From Rufibacter immobilis (GTDB lineage: Bacteria > Bacteroidota > Bacteroidia > Cytophagales > Hymenobacteraceae), in NCBI RefSeq assembly GCF_003721565.1, contig NZ_RJJE01000009.1, positions 1-64,000 of the forward strand: a DNA stretch of 64,000 nt. Direction: 5' to 3'. The first letter of the stretch is position 1. Each line of letters starts with the position of its first letter. Below, piece by piece: positions 55,032 to 62,182 of the stretch. The notes beneath the pieces are model-generated. The model was given only the letters and a program-made list of their open reading frames with translations, had not been told where the DNA came from and did not search any database. The translations under genes were made by a program, and so were the position numbers.

Positions 55032-55062
55032 TTGCCCAAGGAGCAAAGTCACTGCATCTTTG
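55032..55062 (+). promoter_or_regulatory. Promoter of putative small RNA B
   Basis: TTG (55032-55034), 20-nt spacer, CATCTTTG (55055-55062), with the same spacing and -7 variant as unit A although the spacer sequences differ. Confidence 0.55.
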
Positions 55063-55067
55063 TATCA

Positions 55068-55202
55068 CTAAACGGCACCGGAGCCACGGTTTTTCCCACT
55101 GCGGCTTATTTCCCACGGAAGCGTTTAGACTTCATTTAGGTTTAAAAGTTTTGTTTGTTAGTTTGGTGTAAGGGGCCCGGTTTTTCCGGGCTTTTTCATT
55201 TT
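55068..55202 (+). ncRNA. Putative small RNA B, tandem unit 2
   Basis: A transcript of about 130 nt would run from near 55068 to the GCCCGG / CCGGGC terminator (55175-55197). Its last 55 nt (55148-55202) match unit A, and the post-promoter TGTATC is shared. The middle section differs and may pair AGCC with GGCT. The offset between the units is 502 to 518 bp. Confidence 0.5.
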
Positions 55203-55225
55203 ATAGCCTTTCCTACCCTTCGTGG

Positions 55226-55264
55226 CGTTTAGCGGCTCTTTTTCTGGAATTAACGCTTAAACAG
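55226..55264 (-). repeat. Interspersed palindromic repeat
   Basis: CGTTTAGCGGCTCTTTTTC then TGGAATTAACGCTTAAACAG, between small RNA unit B and the Rieske gene. Confidence 0.8.
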
Positions 55265-55292
55265 CTATTCTTTTTTCTGCGTACCTTGGCGT

Positions 55293-55616
55293 ATGCAGTG
55301 GATCAAACTATTTGACAGCGAGGCCCAGGCCAAAGACCAGATTCCGGTTACCCGTTCTAAAGCGGTGCTGGCCGCCGGGCAGGAAATCTGCGTGGCCCAC
55401 ACTCCATCAGGCTTGTTTGCAGTGGAGAACCTGTGCCCGCACTTAGGCGATGCCCTCAGCCGCGGCACCACCAATTACCTCAACGAGATCATCTGCCCCT
55501 GGCACAGTTATCGTTTCCATCTTATCTCTGGCGAGGAATGCAAAGGCCGTACCCGCCCGCTGGTGCGGTACCCGCTGGAGGTGCGCGAAGACGGGGTGTA
55601 CGTTCAGATGCCTTAA
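55293..55616 (+). CDS. Rieske [2Fe-2S] domain protein
   Basis: A stand-alone 107-residue Rieske ferredoxin. Cluster ligands are Cys48 and His50 in NLCPHLGDALSRG and Cys68 and His71 in IICPWHSYRFHL. It resembles small subunits of nitrite reductase or of ring-hydroxylating oxygenases. It has no signal peptide or membrane anchor, so it is soluble. No partner oxidoreductase is next to it. TACCTTGG at about 55282 is close to a -7 box but nearly touches the ATG. Confidence 0.9.
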   Translation: MQWIKLFDSEAQAKDQIPVTRSKAVLAAGQEICVAHTPSGLFAVENLCPHLGDALSRGTTNYLNEIICPWHSYRFHLISGEECKGRTRPLVRYPLEVREDGVYVQMP

Positions 55617-55621
55617 TTTTT

Positions 55622-55660
55622 CTGTTTTAAGCCTAATTCTGGAAAAAGAGCCCCTAAACG
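55622..55660 (+). repeat. Interspersed palindromic repeat
   Basis: CTGTTTTAAGCCTAATTC then TGGAAAAAGAGCCCCTAAACG, filling the 60-bp gap between convergent genes. Confidence 0.85.
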
Positions 55661-55676
55661 CCGCTACACTTCCTGG

Positions 55677-57125
55677 TTACTTCACCGGCACCAACCGATA
55701 GATAATTCCGGGGTTCTCCACGGCAATGTACACGTAGCCGTCTGGGCTCATGCGCACATCCCGTATGCGGCCCACATCTTGCAGAAGCCGCTCCTCGCGC
55801 ACCACCTTGTCGCCGTTCAGTTCCAGGCGGGCCAGCAGTTTGAAGCTGAGCGCCCCTACCAGCAGGCTACCTTTCCAGCCGGGATAGCGGTCGCCGGTGA
55901 CAAAGGCCATGCCCGAGGGCGCAATAGACGGCACCCACACGTGGATAGGGTCTGTGATGCCGGACTTCTGCTTGAGGTCTGAGATTTTGGAGCCGTTGTA
56001 GTCAATGCCGTAGGTCACATCGGCCCAGCCGTAGTTGTGGCCTTTCTTCACAATATTCACCTCATCGCCGCCTTTGGGACCGTGTTCGTGCAGCCACAGT
56101 TCTTTGGTAGCCGGGTTTAAGGCCATCCCTTGGGCGTTCCGGTTCCCGAAGGTGTAGATTGACGGCATAGCGTCTGCGCGGCCTACGAAGGGATTATCGG
56201 CGGGAATAGAGCCGTCTTCTTTGATGCGATGCGTTTTGCCCGCGTGCACGCCCAGATTCTGCGGATTCACTTTGGTGCCGCCCCTGTCGCCCATGGTGAA
56301 ATACAGGTAACCGTCTGGCCCAAACTCTAGGCGGCTGCCGTAGTGGTGGCGGGTTCTGGCGTACGGCTGCGCCTCAAAAATCACTTTCTGCTCCCGCAGG
56401 CTATTGCCGTCCAGACGGGCTCGCATGATGGCGGTAGTGGAAAGCGTCTGCCCGCCCTCCTTCTTCACCGCCGAATAGGACAGGAACAGCACGTTGTTTT
56501 TAGAAAAGTCTGGGTGGAGTTTCACGTCCAGCAGGCCGCCCTGGCCCTGCGCCAGCACTTCCGGAGCGCCATCAATCTTCTGCAACTGCCGGTTCTGGGT
56601 AAGACGGTAAAGCGTGCCAGAGCGCTCGGTGATCAGCATATCGCTGTTCGGCAGAAATGCCATGGACCAGGGCACGTCCAGCCCCGTGGCCACCGTGTCT
56701 AGCCGGAAGTTCAGTTTCTCAGATCGGTGCACGGTGCCCTGCGTTTCTTGTGCTCCCGCATCGGCTTGCCGCGTAATGCCCCCTCTGATGTAGCTGACCA
56801 ACTGCGTGATCTGCTGGTCTGTGAACGTGGCCGCGAAGGCGGGCATACCTTCCTCCGGATACCCGTGTTTGATGCCCTTGAACAGCACCTCCGGCGATTC
56901 GCCGTGCTTCCACTTGCGGTTCACAAATGTCTCCAGGTCGCGGCCATGGCAGCCCCCGCAGTAATTGACATAGTTGGTACGGGCCTCAGCCGCCTCTGTC
57001 GCCGAGAGCAGCTGTGCCCCGGTGCCCGAGGCCTTGCTGGAACCGGAGGAGGTGGTTTTGGTGCAGGCAATGCCGCCCCAGAGGCCTAAACCTACAACAG
57101 ACGCAAGAAGAAGGGAAGAACGCAT
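55677..57125 (-). CDS. PQQ-type sugar dehydrogenase lipoprotein with cytochrome c domain
   Basis: The 482-residue protein has a lipoprotein signal (GLWGGIAC, Cys21). An N-terminal cytochrome c domain follows, with heme site CGGCHGRD (56-63). The C-terminal part is a six-bladed propeller of the soluble glucose dehydrogenase / Hedgehog-interacting type: LDVPWSMAFLPNSDMLITER, RTRHHYGSRLEFGPDGYLYF, WLHEHGPKGGDEVNIV. Such enzymes oxidise aldose sugars with PQQ and pass electrons to cytochrome c, here on the same chain. The true substrate is unknown. Confidence 0.88.
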   Translation of the reverse strand: MRSSLLLASVVGLGLWGGIACTKTTSSGSSKASGTGAQLLSATEAAEARTNYVNYCGGCHGRDLETFVNRKWKHGESPEVLFKGIKHGYPEEGMPAFAATFTDQQITQLVSYIRGGITRQADAGAQETQGTVHRSEKLNFRLDTVATGLDVPWSMAFLPNSDMLITERSGTLYRLTQNRQLQKIDGAPEVLAQGQGGLLDVKLHPDFSKNNVLFLSYSAVKKEGGQTLSTTAIMRARLDGNSLREQKVIFEAQPYARTRHHYGSRLEFGPDGYLYFTMGDRGGTKVNPQNLGVHAGKTHRIKEDGSIPADNPFVGRADAMPSIYTFGNRNAQGMALNPATKELWLHEHGPKGGDEVNIVKKGHNYGWADVTYGIDYNGSKISDLKQKSGITDPIHVWVPSIAPSGMAFVTGDRYPGWKGSLLVGALSFKLLARLELNGDKVVREERLLQDVGRIRDVRMSPDGYVYIAVENPGIIYRLVPVK

Positions 57126-57201
57126 GGCAAGAGTGATTATCGGTTTCTACAGATACTTCCGTTAAATTAACACAGATTCGCTTCCCCCGCATTTTTCTTT
57201 T

Positions 57202-57241
57202 CTGTTTTGGCGCTAATTCTGGAAAAACGGCCGCTAAACAG
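57202..57241 (+). repeat. Interspersed palindromic repeat overlapping a terminator
   Basis: CTGTTTTGGCGCTAATTC then TGGAAAAACGGCCGCTAAACAG. Its last AACAG also forms the start of the next hairpin. Confidence 0.85.
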
Positions 57242-57270
57242 AAATGCCCGCTGCTGCGGGCATTTCTGTT
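57237..57270. terminator. Terminator of the M14 peptidase gene
   Basis: Perfect 15-bp arms, AACAGAAATGCCCGC and GCGGGCATTTCTGTT, with loop TGCT. It begins inside the interspersed repeat and lies 25 bp after the leftward stop codon. Confidence 0.8.
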
Positions 57271-57294
57271 GTAGAAAGGAAATTGACACGTCGC

Positions 57295-59838
57295 TTATTC
57301 CCCTACCAGGAAAACTGCGTTCCCGAACAGGAGCTTGCCGCCCTGCCAGAACGCCCTGAACAGCGGATTATCCACCAGATACACCACCTGGCCCCGGCCC
57401 ATCTCCTGCACGCCCAGCACCAGGCCGTTCTGCAAGTTGCTGCTCACTTTGGAGCCTACAAAACCGGTGGCAGGCGCTTCCTCCTTTACCACCCCCACGT
57501 TCCAGCCGTCCCGCATGAACTGCGGCAAGCTGCTGGTTTTGATGAGTGCCGGATAAGTGGCTCCGTACCCGAAAGCCAGCGGATGGGTATTATCCAGGTT
57601 GATTCTGAACACGCTGCCCTGTACTTCTTCAGAGATAGACTCGCGCTCGCGGTTGGCGTACTTTTTGAGGTCCTCGGCGGCGGGCGCGGCTTTCTTAGCG
57701 TTGGTGGTATCGGTGGTCTTTTTCTTCACCGCGAAGTCTGGTTTGTCAGAAAGGAAATTCACGGCCCCCTCCATGGCAATGAGTTTTCCGCCGGCGCGCA
57801 CCCAGTCCTTCACTTTGTTCAAGGTTTTCTCGTCCAGGATTCCGCCGTAGGAGCCAGTGGGCAGGATAAGCACGTCAAATTCCTGCAACGGAACACTGCC
57901 AAAGTAATTGGCGCCCAGCACCGTGACCGGATAGCCTATCTGCTGTTCAAAATAATGCCACACCTCGCCAAAACCGTAGGCCGATACGCCCTCTCCCGTA
58001 AGCAACGCCACGCGCGGCGCCTTCACGTAACGCACGCTCCTGGACCCAAAGTCTGCCCCATTGGTCACAAACCCGGTAGCGGAGGAAGCCAACTCAATTC
58101 CCAGGGAATCGGCGGCTTTGGTCACCATTTGGTCAAACTTGGCATCCAGGTTCTCATTGCCGGTGCGGGTGATGATGAGGGTGCCAGGAGCGTATTTCAC
58201 TTTGTTCTGCTCAAATGGTACCTCAGAATAGCGCACCCGCACCTTGGCTTTGAGCAGGGCCGCCAAAAACCGCAGGTCCTGAATCCCGTTCCAGCGCGCG
58301 ATGTACGCGTAGGCCGCAGGCACCACCGTATTGGCAGTTGCGGCGGCTGGCTGAGCCTCTCCGGCGTCTATCCGGTTGGTGAAAGCAGCTCCCTTAAGAC
58401 CATAGGCGTATGGCAAGGACCACGCGGTGATGTCATAGGTCACGGAGTCTTCCAGTCTGGCCGAGGGCTCAAACAGCACGTTCAGCAAGGTAGACTTAGG
58501 CTGATAGGCACTGATCACCAAATCGCCTTTCTCATACCGCACCGATTCGGTTTTTCCGTTCTGGTAGTTGAAGCCTTTGCTGCTTCCGGCTCCTTTGGCG
58601 TACCCGTACCGGATCTGCTGACGGTCCAAGTACTGAGTGAGATCTTTGATGCGGCCTTCCTCGCCTTTCACCTTGAACACGTAGCTGCGGTACTTCCCAA
58701 AGGGCTCGCGCTGGGCCTGGGCGTAAAACTTCTTAAACTCCTGCACTACCTGGTCCATTTTGTCTGACATGGCCTCCACGGTGGCCAAACTGGCGGCGTG
58801 GTGGTGGGCAATGCGCTGGCTTAAGGTAAGGCTGTCTCCGTCCGATTTCTGGATGACCACGCCCGCTCTGCCCGAGCCGCCCTGCTCATAGGTCATGGCA
58901 ATAGCGCCCTGGTAAGTGGGCCAGGTGTCGCCGTAGCTGGGGTAAAACAGGTCAAAGCTCTCGCGGGTGAAATAGAGCCAGTTGTTTTTGTCAAAGTACT
59001 TGCGGTTGTACTCACCCATGAAGTTCTGGGCCTGCCGCTGCCAGCGCGTGATGGCATCATGGTAGGGCTTCGCCGAGGGCGCGAAGTAGTACGGGTTATC
59101 CACGGCCTGCTCATGGAAATCGGCGTGCAGTTGGGGCATCCACTGGTTGTAGACCACCGCCCGTTGCTGGGACTCAATCTGGGTTTGCCAGGCCCAGTCG
59201 CGGTTCAGGTCAAAATAATAGTGGTTGGGGCGCCCGCCGGGCCAGGGTTCGTTGTGCTCCCAGGCCCACGGCGAGGCATTGGGCTGTTGGTTGCGGGCGC
59301 GGTTGTACCACTGGGTGTAGCGCTCGCGGCCGTCGGGGTTTACGCAGGGGTCCAGGAGTACCACCGTGTTCTCCAGCCATTTCTGGGTCTGTGCGTTGTT
59401 GGGGTCCAGGAGGTCATATAATACCTGCAACACCGCCTCAGAACTCACCGACTCGTTTCCGTGGATGTTGTAGCTGAGCCACACAATGGCCGGCTGCTTG
59501 CCGCCCGTAGGTTGGCCGCTCAGGAGCCCGGCGTTCTTGAGGTTATTCGTCCTGATTTCCTCCAGGCGCTGCATATTGGCCGGCGAGGAGATGGTAGCCA
59601 ACAGCAACGGGCGCTTCTCATAGGTATGGCCGTAGGTCTGCACCTTCATTCTGGAAGGGTTTTGGTCGGCGAGGTAGCGTACGTAGTCCACCAACCGGGC
59701 GTGGTAGGTGAACTGCTCGCCTAGTTTGTACCCCAGGAATTGCTGAGGCGTTTGCAGCGTACTTTGGGCGTAACCGCCCGCTGTACCGCAAAAAAGCAGC
59801 GCCCCACAGAGCACTAGCTTCGAGATTTTTTTAAACAT
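57295..59838 (-). CDS. Secreted M14-family zinc carboxypeptidase
   Basis: From the ATG at 59838 the protein has 847 residues with a signal peptide (MFKKISKLVLCGALLFCG...AQ). The zinc ligands His and Glu lie in YNIHGNESVSSEAVLQ, with the third His probably in ADFHEQAVDN. The substrate-binding DLNRDWAWQTQIES and the VNPDGRERYTQW segment are also present. After about residue 400 a long C-terminal region follows, including a class I glutamine amidotransferase-like stretch (VLILPTGSYGGILDEKTL). Sixteen extra N-terminal residues in the longer frame are unlikely to be real. It is predicted to digest peptides or cell-wall fragments outside the cell. Confidence 0.9.
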   Translation of the reverse strand: MFKKISKLVLCGALLFCGTAGGYAQSTLQTPQQFLGYKLGEQFTYHARLVDYVRYLADQNPSRMKVQTYGHTYEKRPLLLATISSPANMQRLEEIRTNNLKNAGLLSGQPTGGKQPAIVWLSYNIHGNESVSSEAVLQVLYDLLDPNNAQTQKWLENTVVLLDPCVNPDGRERYTQWYNRARNQQPNASPWAWEHNEPWPGGRPNHYYFDLNRDWAWQTQIESQQRAVVYNQWMPQLHADFHEQAVDNPYYFAPSAKPYHDAITRWQRQAQNFMGEYNRKYFDKNNWLYFTRESFDLFYPSYGDTWPTYQGAIAMTYEQGGSGRAGVVIQKSDGDSLTLSQRIAHHHAASLATVEAMSDKMDQVVQEFKKFYAQAQREPFGKYRSYVFKVKGEEGRIKDLTQYLDRQQIRYGYAKGAGSSKGFNYQNGKTESVRYEKGDLVISAYQPKSTLLNVLFEPSARLEDSVTYDITAWSLPYAYGLKGAAFTNRIDAGEAQPAAATANTVVPAAYAYIARWNGIQDLRFLAALLKAKVRVRYSEVPFEQNKVKYAPGTLIITRTGNENLDAKFDQMVTKAADSLGIELASSATGFVTNGADFGSRSVRYVKAPRVALLTGEGVSAYGFGEVWHYFEQQIGYPVTVLGANYFGSVPLQEFDVLILPTGSYGGILDEKTLNKVKDWVRAGGKLIAMEGAVNFLSDKPDFAVKKKTTDTTNAKKAAPAAEDLKKYANRERESISEEVQGSVFRINLDNTHPLAFGYGATYPALIKTSSLPQFMRDGWNVGVVKEEAPATGFVGSKVSSNLQNGLVLGVQEMGRGQVVYLVDNPLFRAFWQGGKLLFGNAVFLVGE

Positions 59839-59920
59839 AAGGGTTGGCTTGCGTGAGCCTGCCCACAGGTGGCAGGCGATTTCCAAAGTTTAAAAAATTT
59901 ACGCAAAGATGAAGGACACT

Positions 59921-59970
59921 CCCGTGCGTTTAGGGGCTCTTTTTCGAAAAAGCGCCCCTAAACGCACGGG
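59921..59970. repeat. Symmetric interspersed repeat with extended arms
   Basis: Perfect 17-bp arms, CCCGTGCGTTTAGGGGC (59921-59937) and GCCCCTAAACGCACGGG (59954-59970), around CTTTTTCGAAAAAG, itself a palindrome. The outer CCCGTG is not shared with other copies. Confidence 0.85.
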
Positions 59971-60250
59971 CCCCGCAGAGAGCTAAACCCCAATCTTTTA
60001 CTTCCTGCCATGCCGTTCCCGCCTCTTGTTTTAGCACTATCCCAACACGTGCTTTTTCCTACAGGAAACCGAGCAGCGGAGGGCCTTTCGGCCTTTGCTT
60101 GGATGTAGCCCCAGATTAATATCATTAAAAAAAGTTTTACTTAGACTAGGGGTAGTTATGTTTATGGGTGTCTGTAATTTTGAAAATGCATAAAGCGCTT
60201 GGCATTCTTTCCAACCTACTTCATCTTTTATCTATTTATTGAACGTTACC
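59971..60250. other. Divergent gap before the first lipoprotein gene
   Basis: It contains a small hairpin AGGGCCTTTCGGCCTTT near 60079-60096 and a -7-like TAATTTTG at 60175-60182 without a matching TTG. Nothing else was recognised. Confidence 0.45.
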
Positions 60251-61060
60251 ATGAAATTACCCAAAGTATTATCTCTGCTTTTTGCATTCTCTTTGTTGGT
60301 GTTAGGCTCTTGCAGCGAAGACGATGAAAGTACCCCCGTGCCCGGACAACAGACCTGTAGACCCGTGAAAGTGACCAGTGAAGGACTTGTCTCCAACATC
60401 ACGTATACCAATGATAAAATCACCAACTTCTCCACGGAGGGCTACGGGAACGCAACAGTCTCCTACCACTCGGCTGGTAACCTAGCCGGCAAAGTGGCCT
60501 CAATGGCTTTCTCCGGCGGAGAGCAAGGCAAGGGAACCCTGGAATATGAGTACGACGACCAAGGCCTGCTGATAGGGACGTTTTTAACCATCCTAGATTT
60601 GGGAGGAGCTGGACAGGTAGCCGAGTTCACCTACACCAACGGCCGCATCTCCAAAATTACCCGCACCATGGTGTTTCCGTCTGAAGACGAGGGAGAAGGT
60701 CCGTTCATGATTTCTATGGGCTACACTACCTATACCTATGACAGCCAGGGCAATGTCCTGAAAGCAACCGATTATGACGCAGATTCTGAGACCCCTGACC
60801 ATACCATTGAGTACACCTATGATACCAAATCTAACCCAAGCGCCGGCATAGAGGCATTTATGGTGGGTTTACCTGGTATGAACCCGGCATCGGGCAACAA
60901 CATCTTAACGGCAATCTACAAAGAGGGCAACACGGTAGACAAAGACAATTCCTACTCCAATGCCTACGTCTTCAACTCCAGCGGTTACGCCACCAAAATC
61001 ACCTCCACCACCCAAAACGGGGAGGTTACGGTTACCAACATAGACTATAGCTGCAATTGA
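60251..61060 (+). CDS. Lipoprotein of unknown function, tandem paralogue 1
   Basis: From the ATG at 60251 the protein has 269 residues (MKLPKVLSLLFAFSLLVLGSC; lipid anchor Cys followed by acidic SEDDEST, which in Bacteroidota favours surface export). The body has repeated YD-like strand motifs (LEYEYDDQGLLIGT, YTTYTYDSQGNVLKATDYD), as in RHS-type or DUF4595-like proteins. It ends VTNIDYSCN; Cys residues near both ends may form a disulfide. The next gene has the same layout. Function unknown. Confidence 0.75.
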   Translation: MKLPKVLSLLFAFSLLVLGSCSEDDESTPVPGQQTCRPVKVTSEGLVSNITYTNDKITNFSTEGYGNATVSYHSAGNLAGKVASMAFSGGEQGKGTLEYEYDDQGLLIGTFLTILDLGGAGQVAEFTYTNGRISKITRTMVFPSEDEGEGPFMISMGYTTYTYDSQGNVLKATDYDADSETPDHTIEYTYDTKSNPSAGIEAFMVGLPGMNPASGNNILTAIYKEGNTVDKDNSYSNAYVFNSSGYATKITSTTQNGEVTVTNIDYSCN

Positions 61061-61072
61061 TGAAGCACCAGC

Positions 61073-61118
61073 GCTAAGAACAGAAAGCCCGCTCACCCAA
61101 AGGTTTTCTGTTCTTAGC
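61073..61118 (+). terminator. Hairpin after lipoprotein 1 with a mismatched core
   Basis: GCTAAGAACAGAAA (61073-61086) pairs with TTTCTGTTCTTAGC (61105-61118), but the 18 bases between do not pair well. It resembles the long terminators elsewhere with the inner core replaced, so activity is uncertain. Confidence 0.5.
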
Positions 61119-61125
61119 CCGCTTC

Positions 61126-61165
61126 CCGTTTAGGGGCTCTTTTTCTGAAAACACCTCCAAAACAG
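61126..61165 (-). repeat. Interspersed palindromic repeat
   Basis: CCGTTTAGGGGCTCTTTTTC then TGAAAACACCTCCAAAACAG, between the two lipoprotein genes. Confidence 0.8.
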
Positions 61166-61245
61166 GGTACAGCTCAGCAACCCCTAAGAACATACTTTAA
61201 AGCACATGACTCAAGATTTCCTTTTTATTATTACCTACACACCAG

Positions 61246-62019
61246 ATGAGAATCCATAGAACCTTTCTCTTTTTAATCGCAAGTGCCTCCTTCCTGCTCA
61301 CCTCCTGTGAAGATGATGACGAAAGCACCATGCCCACGCCGGAGGCCCAGACCTGTTCCCTCACCAAAGCCACCGAAGGGCAGCAGATTACCACGCTCAC
61401 GTACACCAATGATAAACTCTCCAGCTTTACCATAGGCACCCAAACCGCCACCATTGACTACAACACGGCTGGTAAACCCAGTAAGGTAACGTACTCCGGC
61501 AGCAATGATGAAATTTCCTATACCTATGATGCTCAGGGCAAACTTACGTTCATGAACGAAGCAGAGCAGGTGGAAGGTGGAACCAGCGTCCTCACCACGC
61601 AGTATGAATACACCAATAATCAGATCACGAAAGCCAGTTACAGCAGAACCTTCCGGCCAACTTCGGGGCCTTCCACCATCCCGCTGCCCAGGGGGTACAC
61701 AGCCTACACGTATGACGCCAAAGGGAATATTTTAACGGTGAAGGAATACACCTCCCAGAACAGCCTGCTCTCCACCACGGAGAAATCTGACTACGATGAC
61801 CGCGTAAATCCGGGGGCTGTTCTGGAATCCTTGTTGGGGCCGGCAAGCCTTAACAATCCCCGCACCCAAGTGGAGAAAGACGAGAACGGCAACATAGTGA
61901 AGGAAGCTTCCTACACCAACGCCTATACCTACAACGGGAGCGGCTACCCTACCAAAGTGGAAAGAACAGACCAGAACGGCAGCAAGAGCCAAGTCACTTT
62001 TGACTACAGTTGTAAATAG
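61246..62019 (+). CDS. Lipoprotein of unknown function, tandem paralogue 2
   Basis: The 257-residue protein (MRIHRTFLFLIASASFLLTSC then EDDDEST) matches the preceding gene in signal, acidic anchor region, TLTYTNDKLSSFT block, YD-like strands (EISYTYDAQGKLTF, YTAYTYDAKGNILTVKEY) and the C-terminal VTFDYSCK. They are clearly duplicates that have diverged substantially. Probably surface lipoproteins; ligand unknown. Confidence 0.75.
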   Translation: MRIHRTFLFLIASASFLLTSCEDDDESTMPTPEAQTCSLTKATEGQQITTLTYTNDKLSSFTIGTQTATIDYNTAGKPSKVTYSGSNDEISYTYDAQGKLTFMNEAEQVEGGTSVLTTQYEYTNNQITKASYSRTFRPTSGPSTIPLPRGYTAYTYDAKGNILTVKEYTSQNSLLSTTEKSDYDDRVNPGAVLESLLGPASLNNPRTQVEKDENGNIVKEASYTNAYTYNGSGYPTKVERTDQNGSKSQVTFDYSCK

Positions 62020-62020
62020 C

Positions 62021-62083
62021 CCAAACCACGCATCAACAGAAAAGCCCGGTTGACCCGGGCTTTTCTGTTGATGCGTGGTTTGG
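62021..62083 (+). terminator. Palindromic terminator after lipoprotein 2
   Basis: Perfect 29-bp arms (62021-62049, 62055-62083) with a 5-nt loop begin two bases after the stop codon. The core AGAAAAGCCCGG / CCGGGCTTTTCT is the terminator; the outer 17 bp extend it. Confidence 0.85.
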
Positions 62084-62120
62084 CGTTTAGCGGCTCCTTT
62101 TCTGGAAACAGCCCCAAAAT
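62083..62120 (-). repeat. Interspersed palindromic repeat
   Basis: GCGTTTAGCGGCTCCTTTTC then TGGAAACAGCCCCAAAATA, joined to the terminator on its left. Confidence 0.75.
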
Positions 62121-62182
62121 AGAAGTTGTCTCCTGCCCGCAGATTCTCTAATTTCCCGCTCCAACCTACTCAAACAAAATTT

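Larger units (their letters stand above)
54355..55292. other. Gene-poor 1-kb region with duplicated units
   Basis: Between the cupin-like gene terminator and the Rieske gene there is no convincing protein gene. The region contains two tandem units (54453-54700 and 54971-55202) with putative small RNAs and two interspersed repeats (54714-54741, 55226-55264). Confidence 0.6.

Noticed and set aside
57244-58767. 507-codon rightward open frame
   Set aside because: It is antisense to the M14 peptidase gene, which has clear motifs; the frame reflects GC-rich codon bias and also reads through the terminator hairpin.
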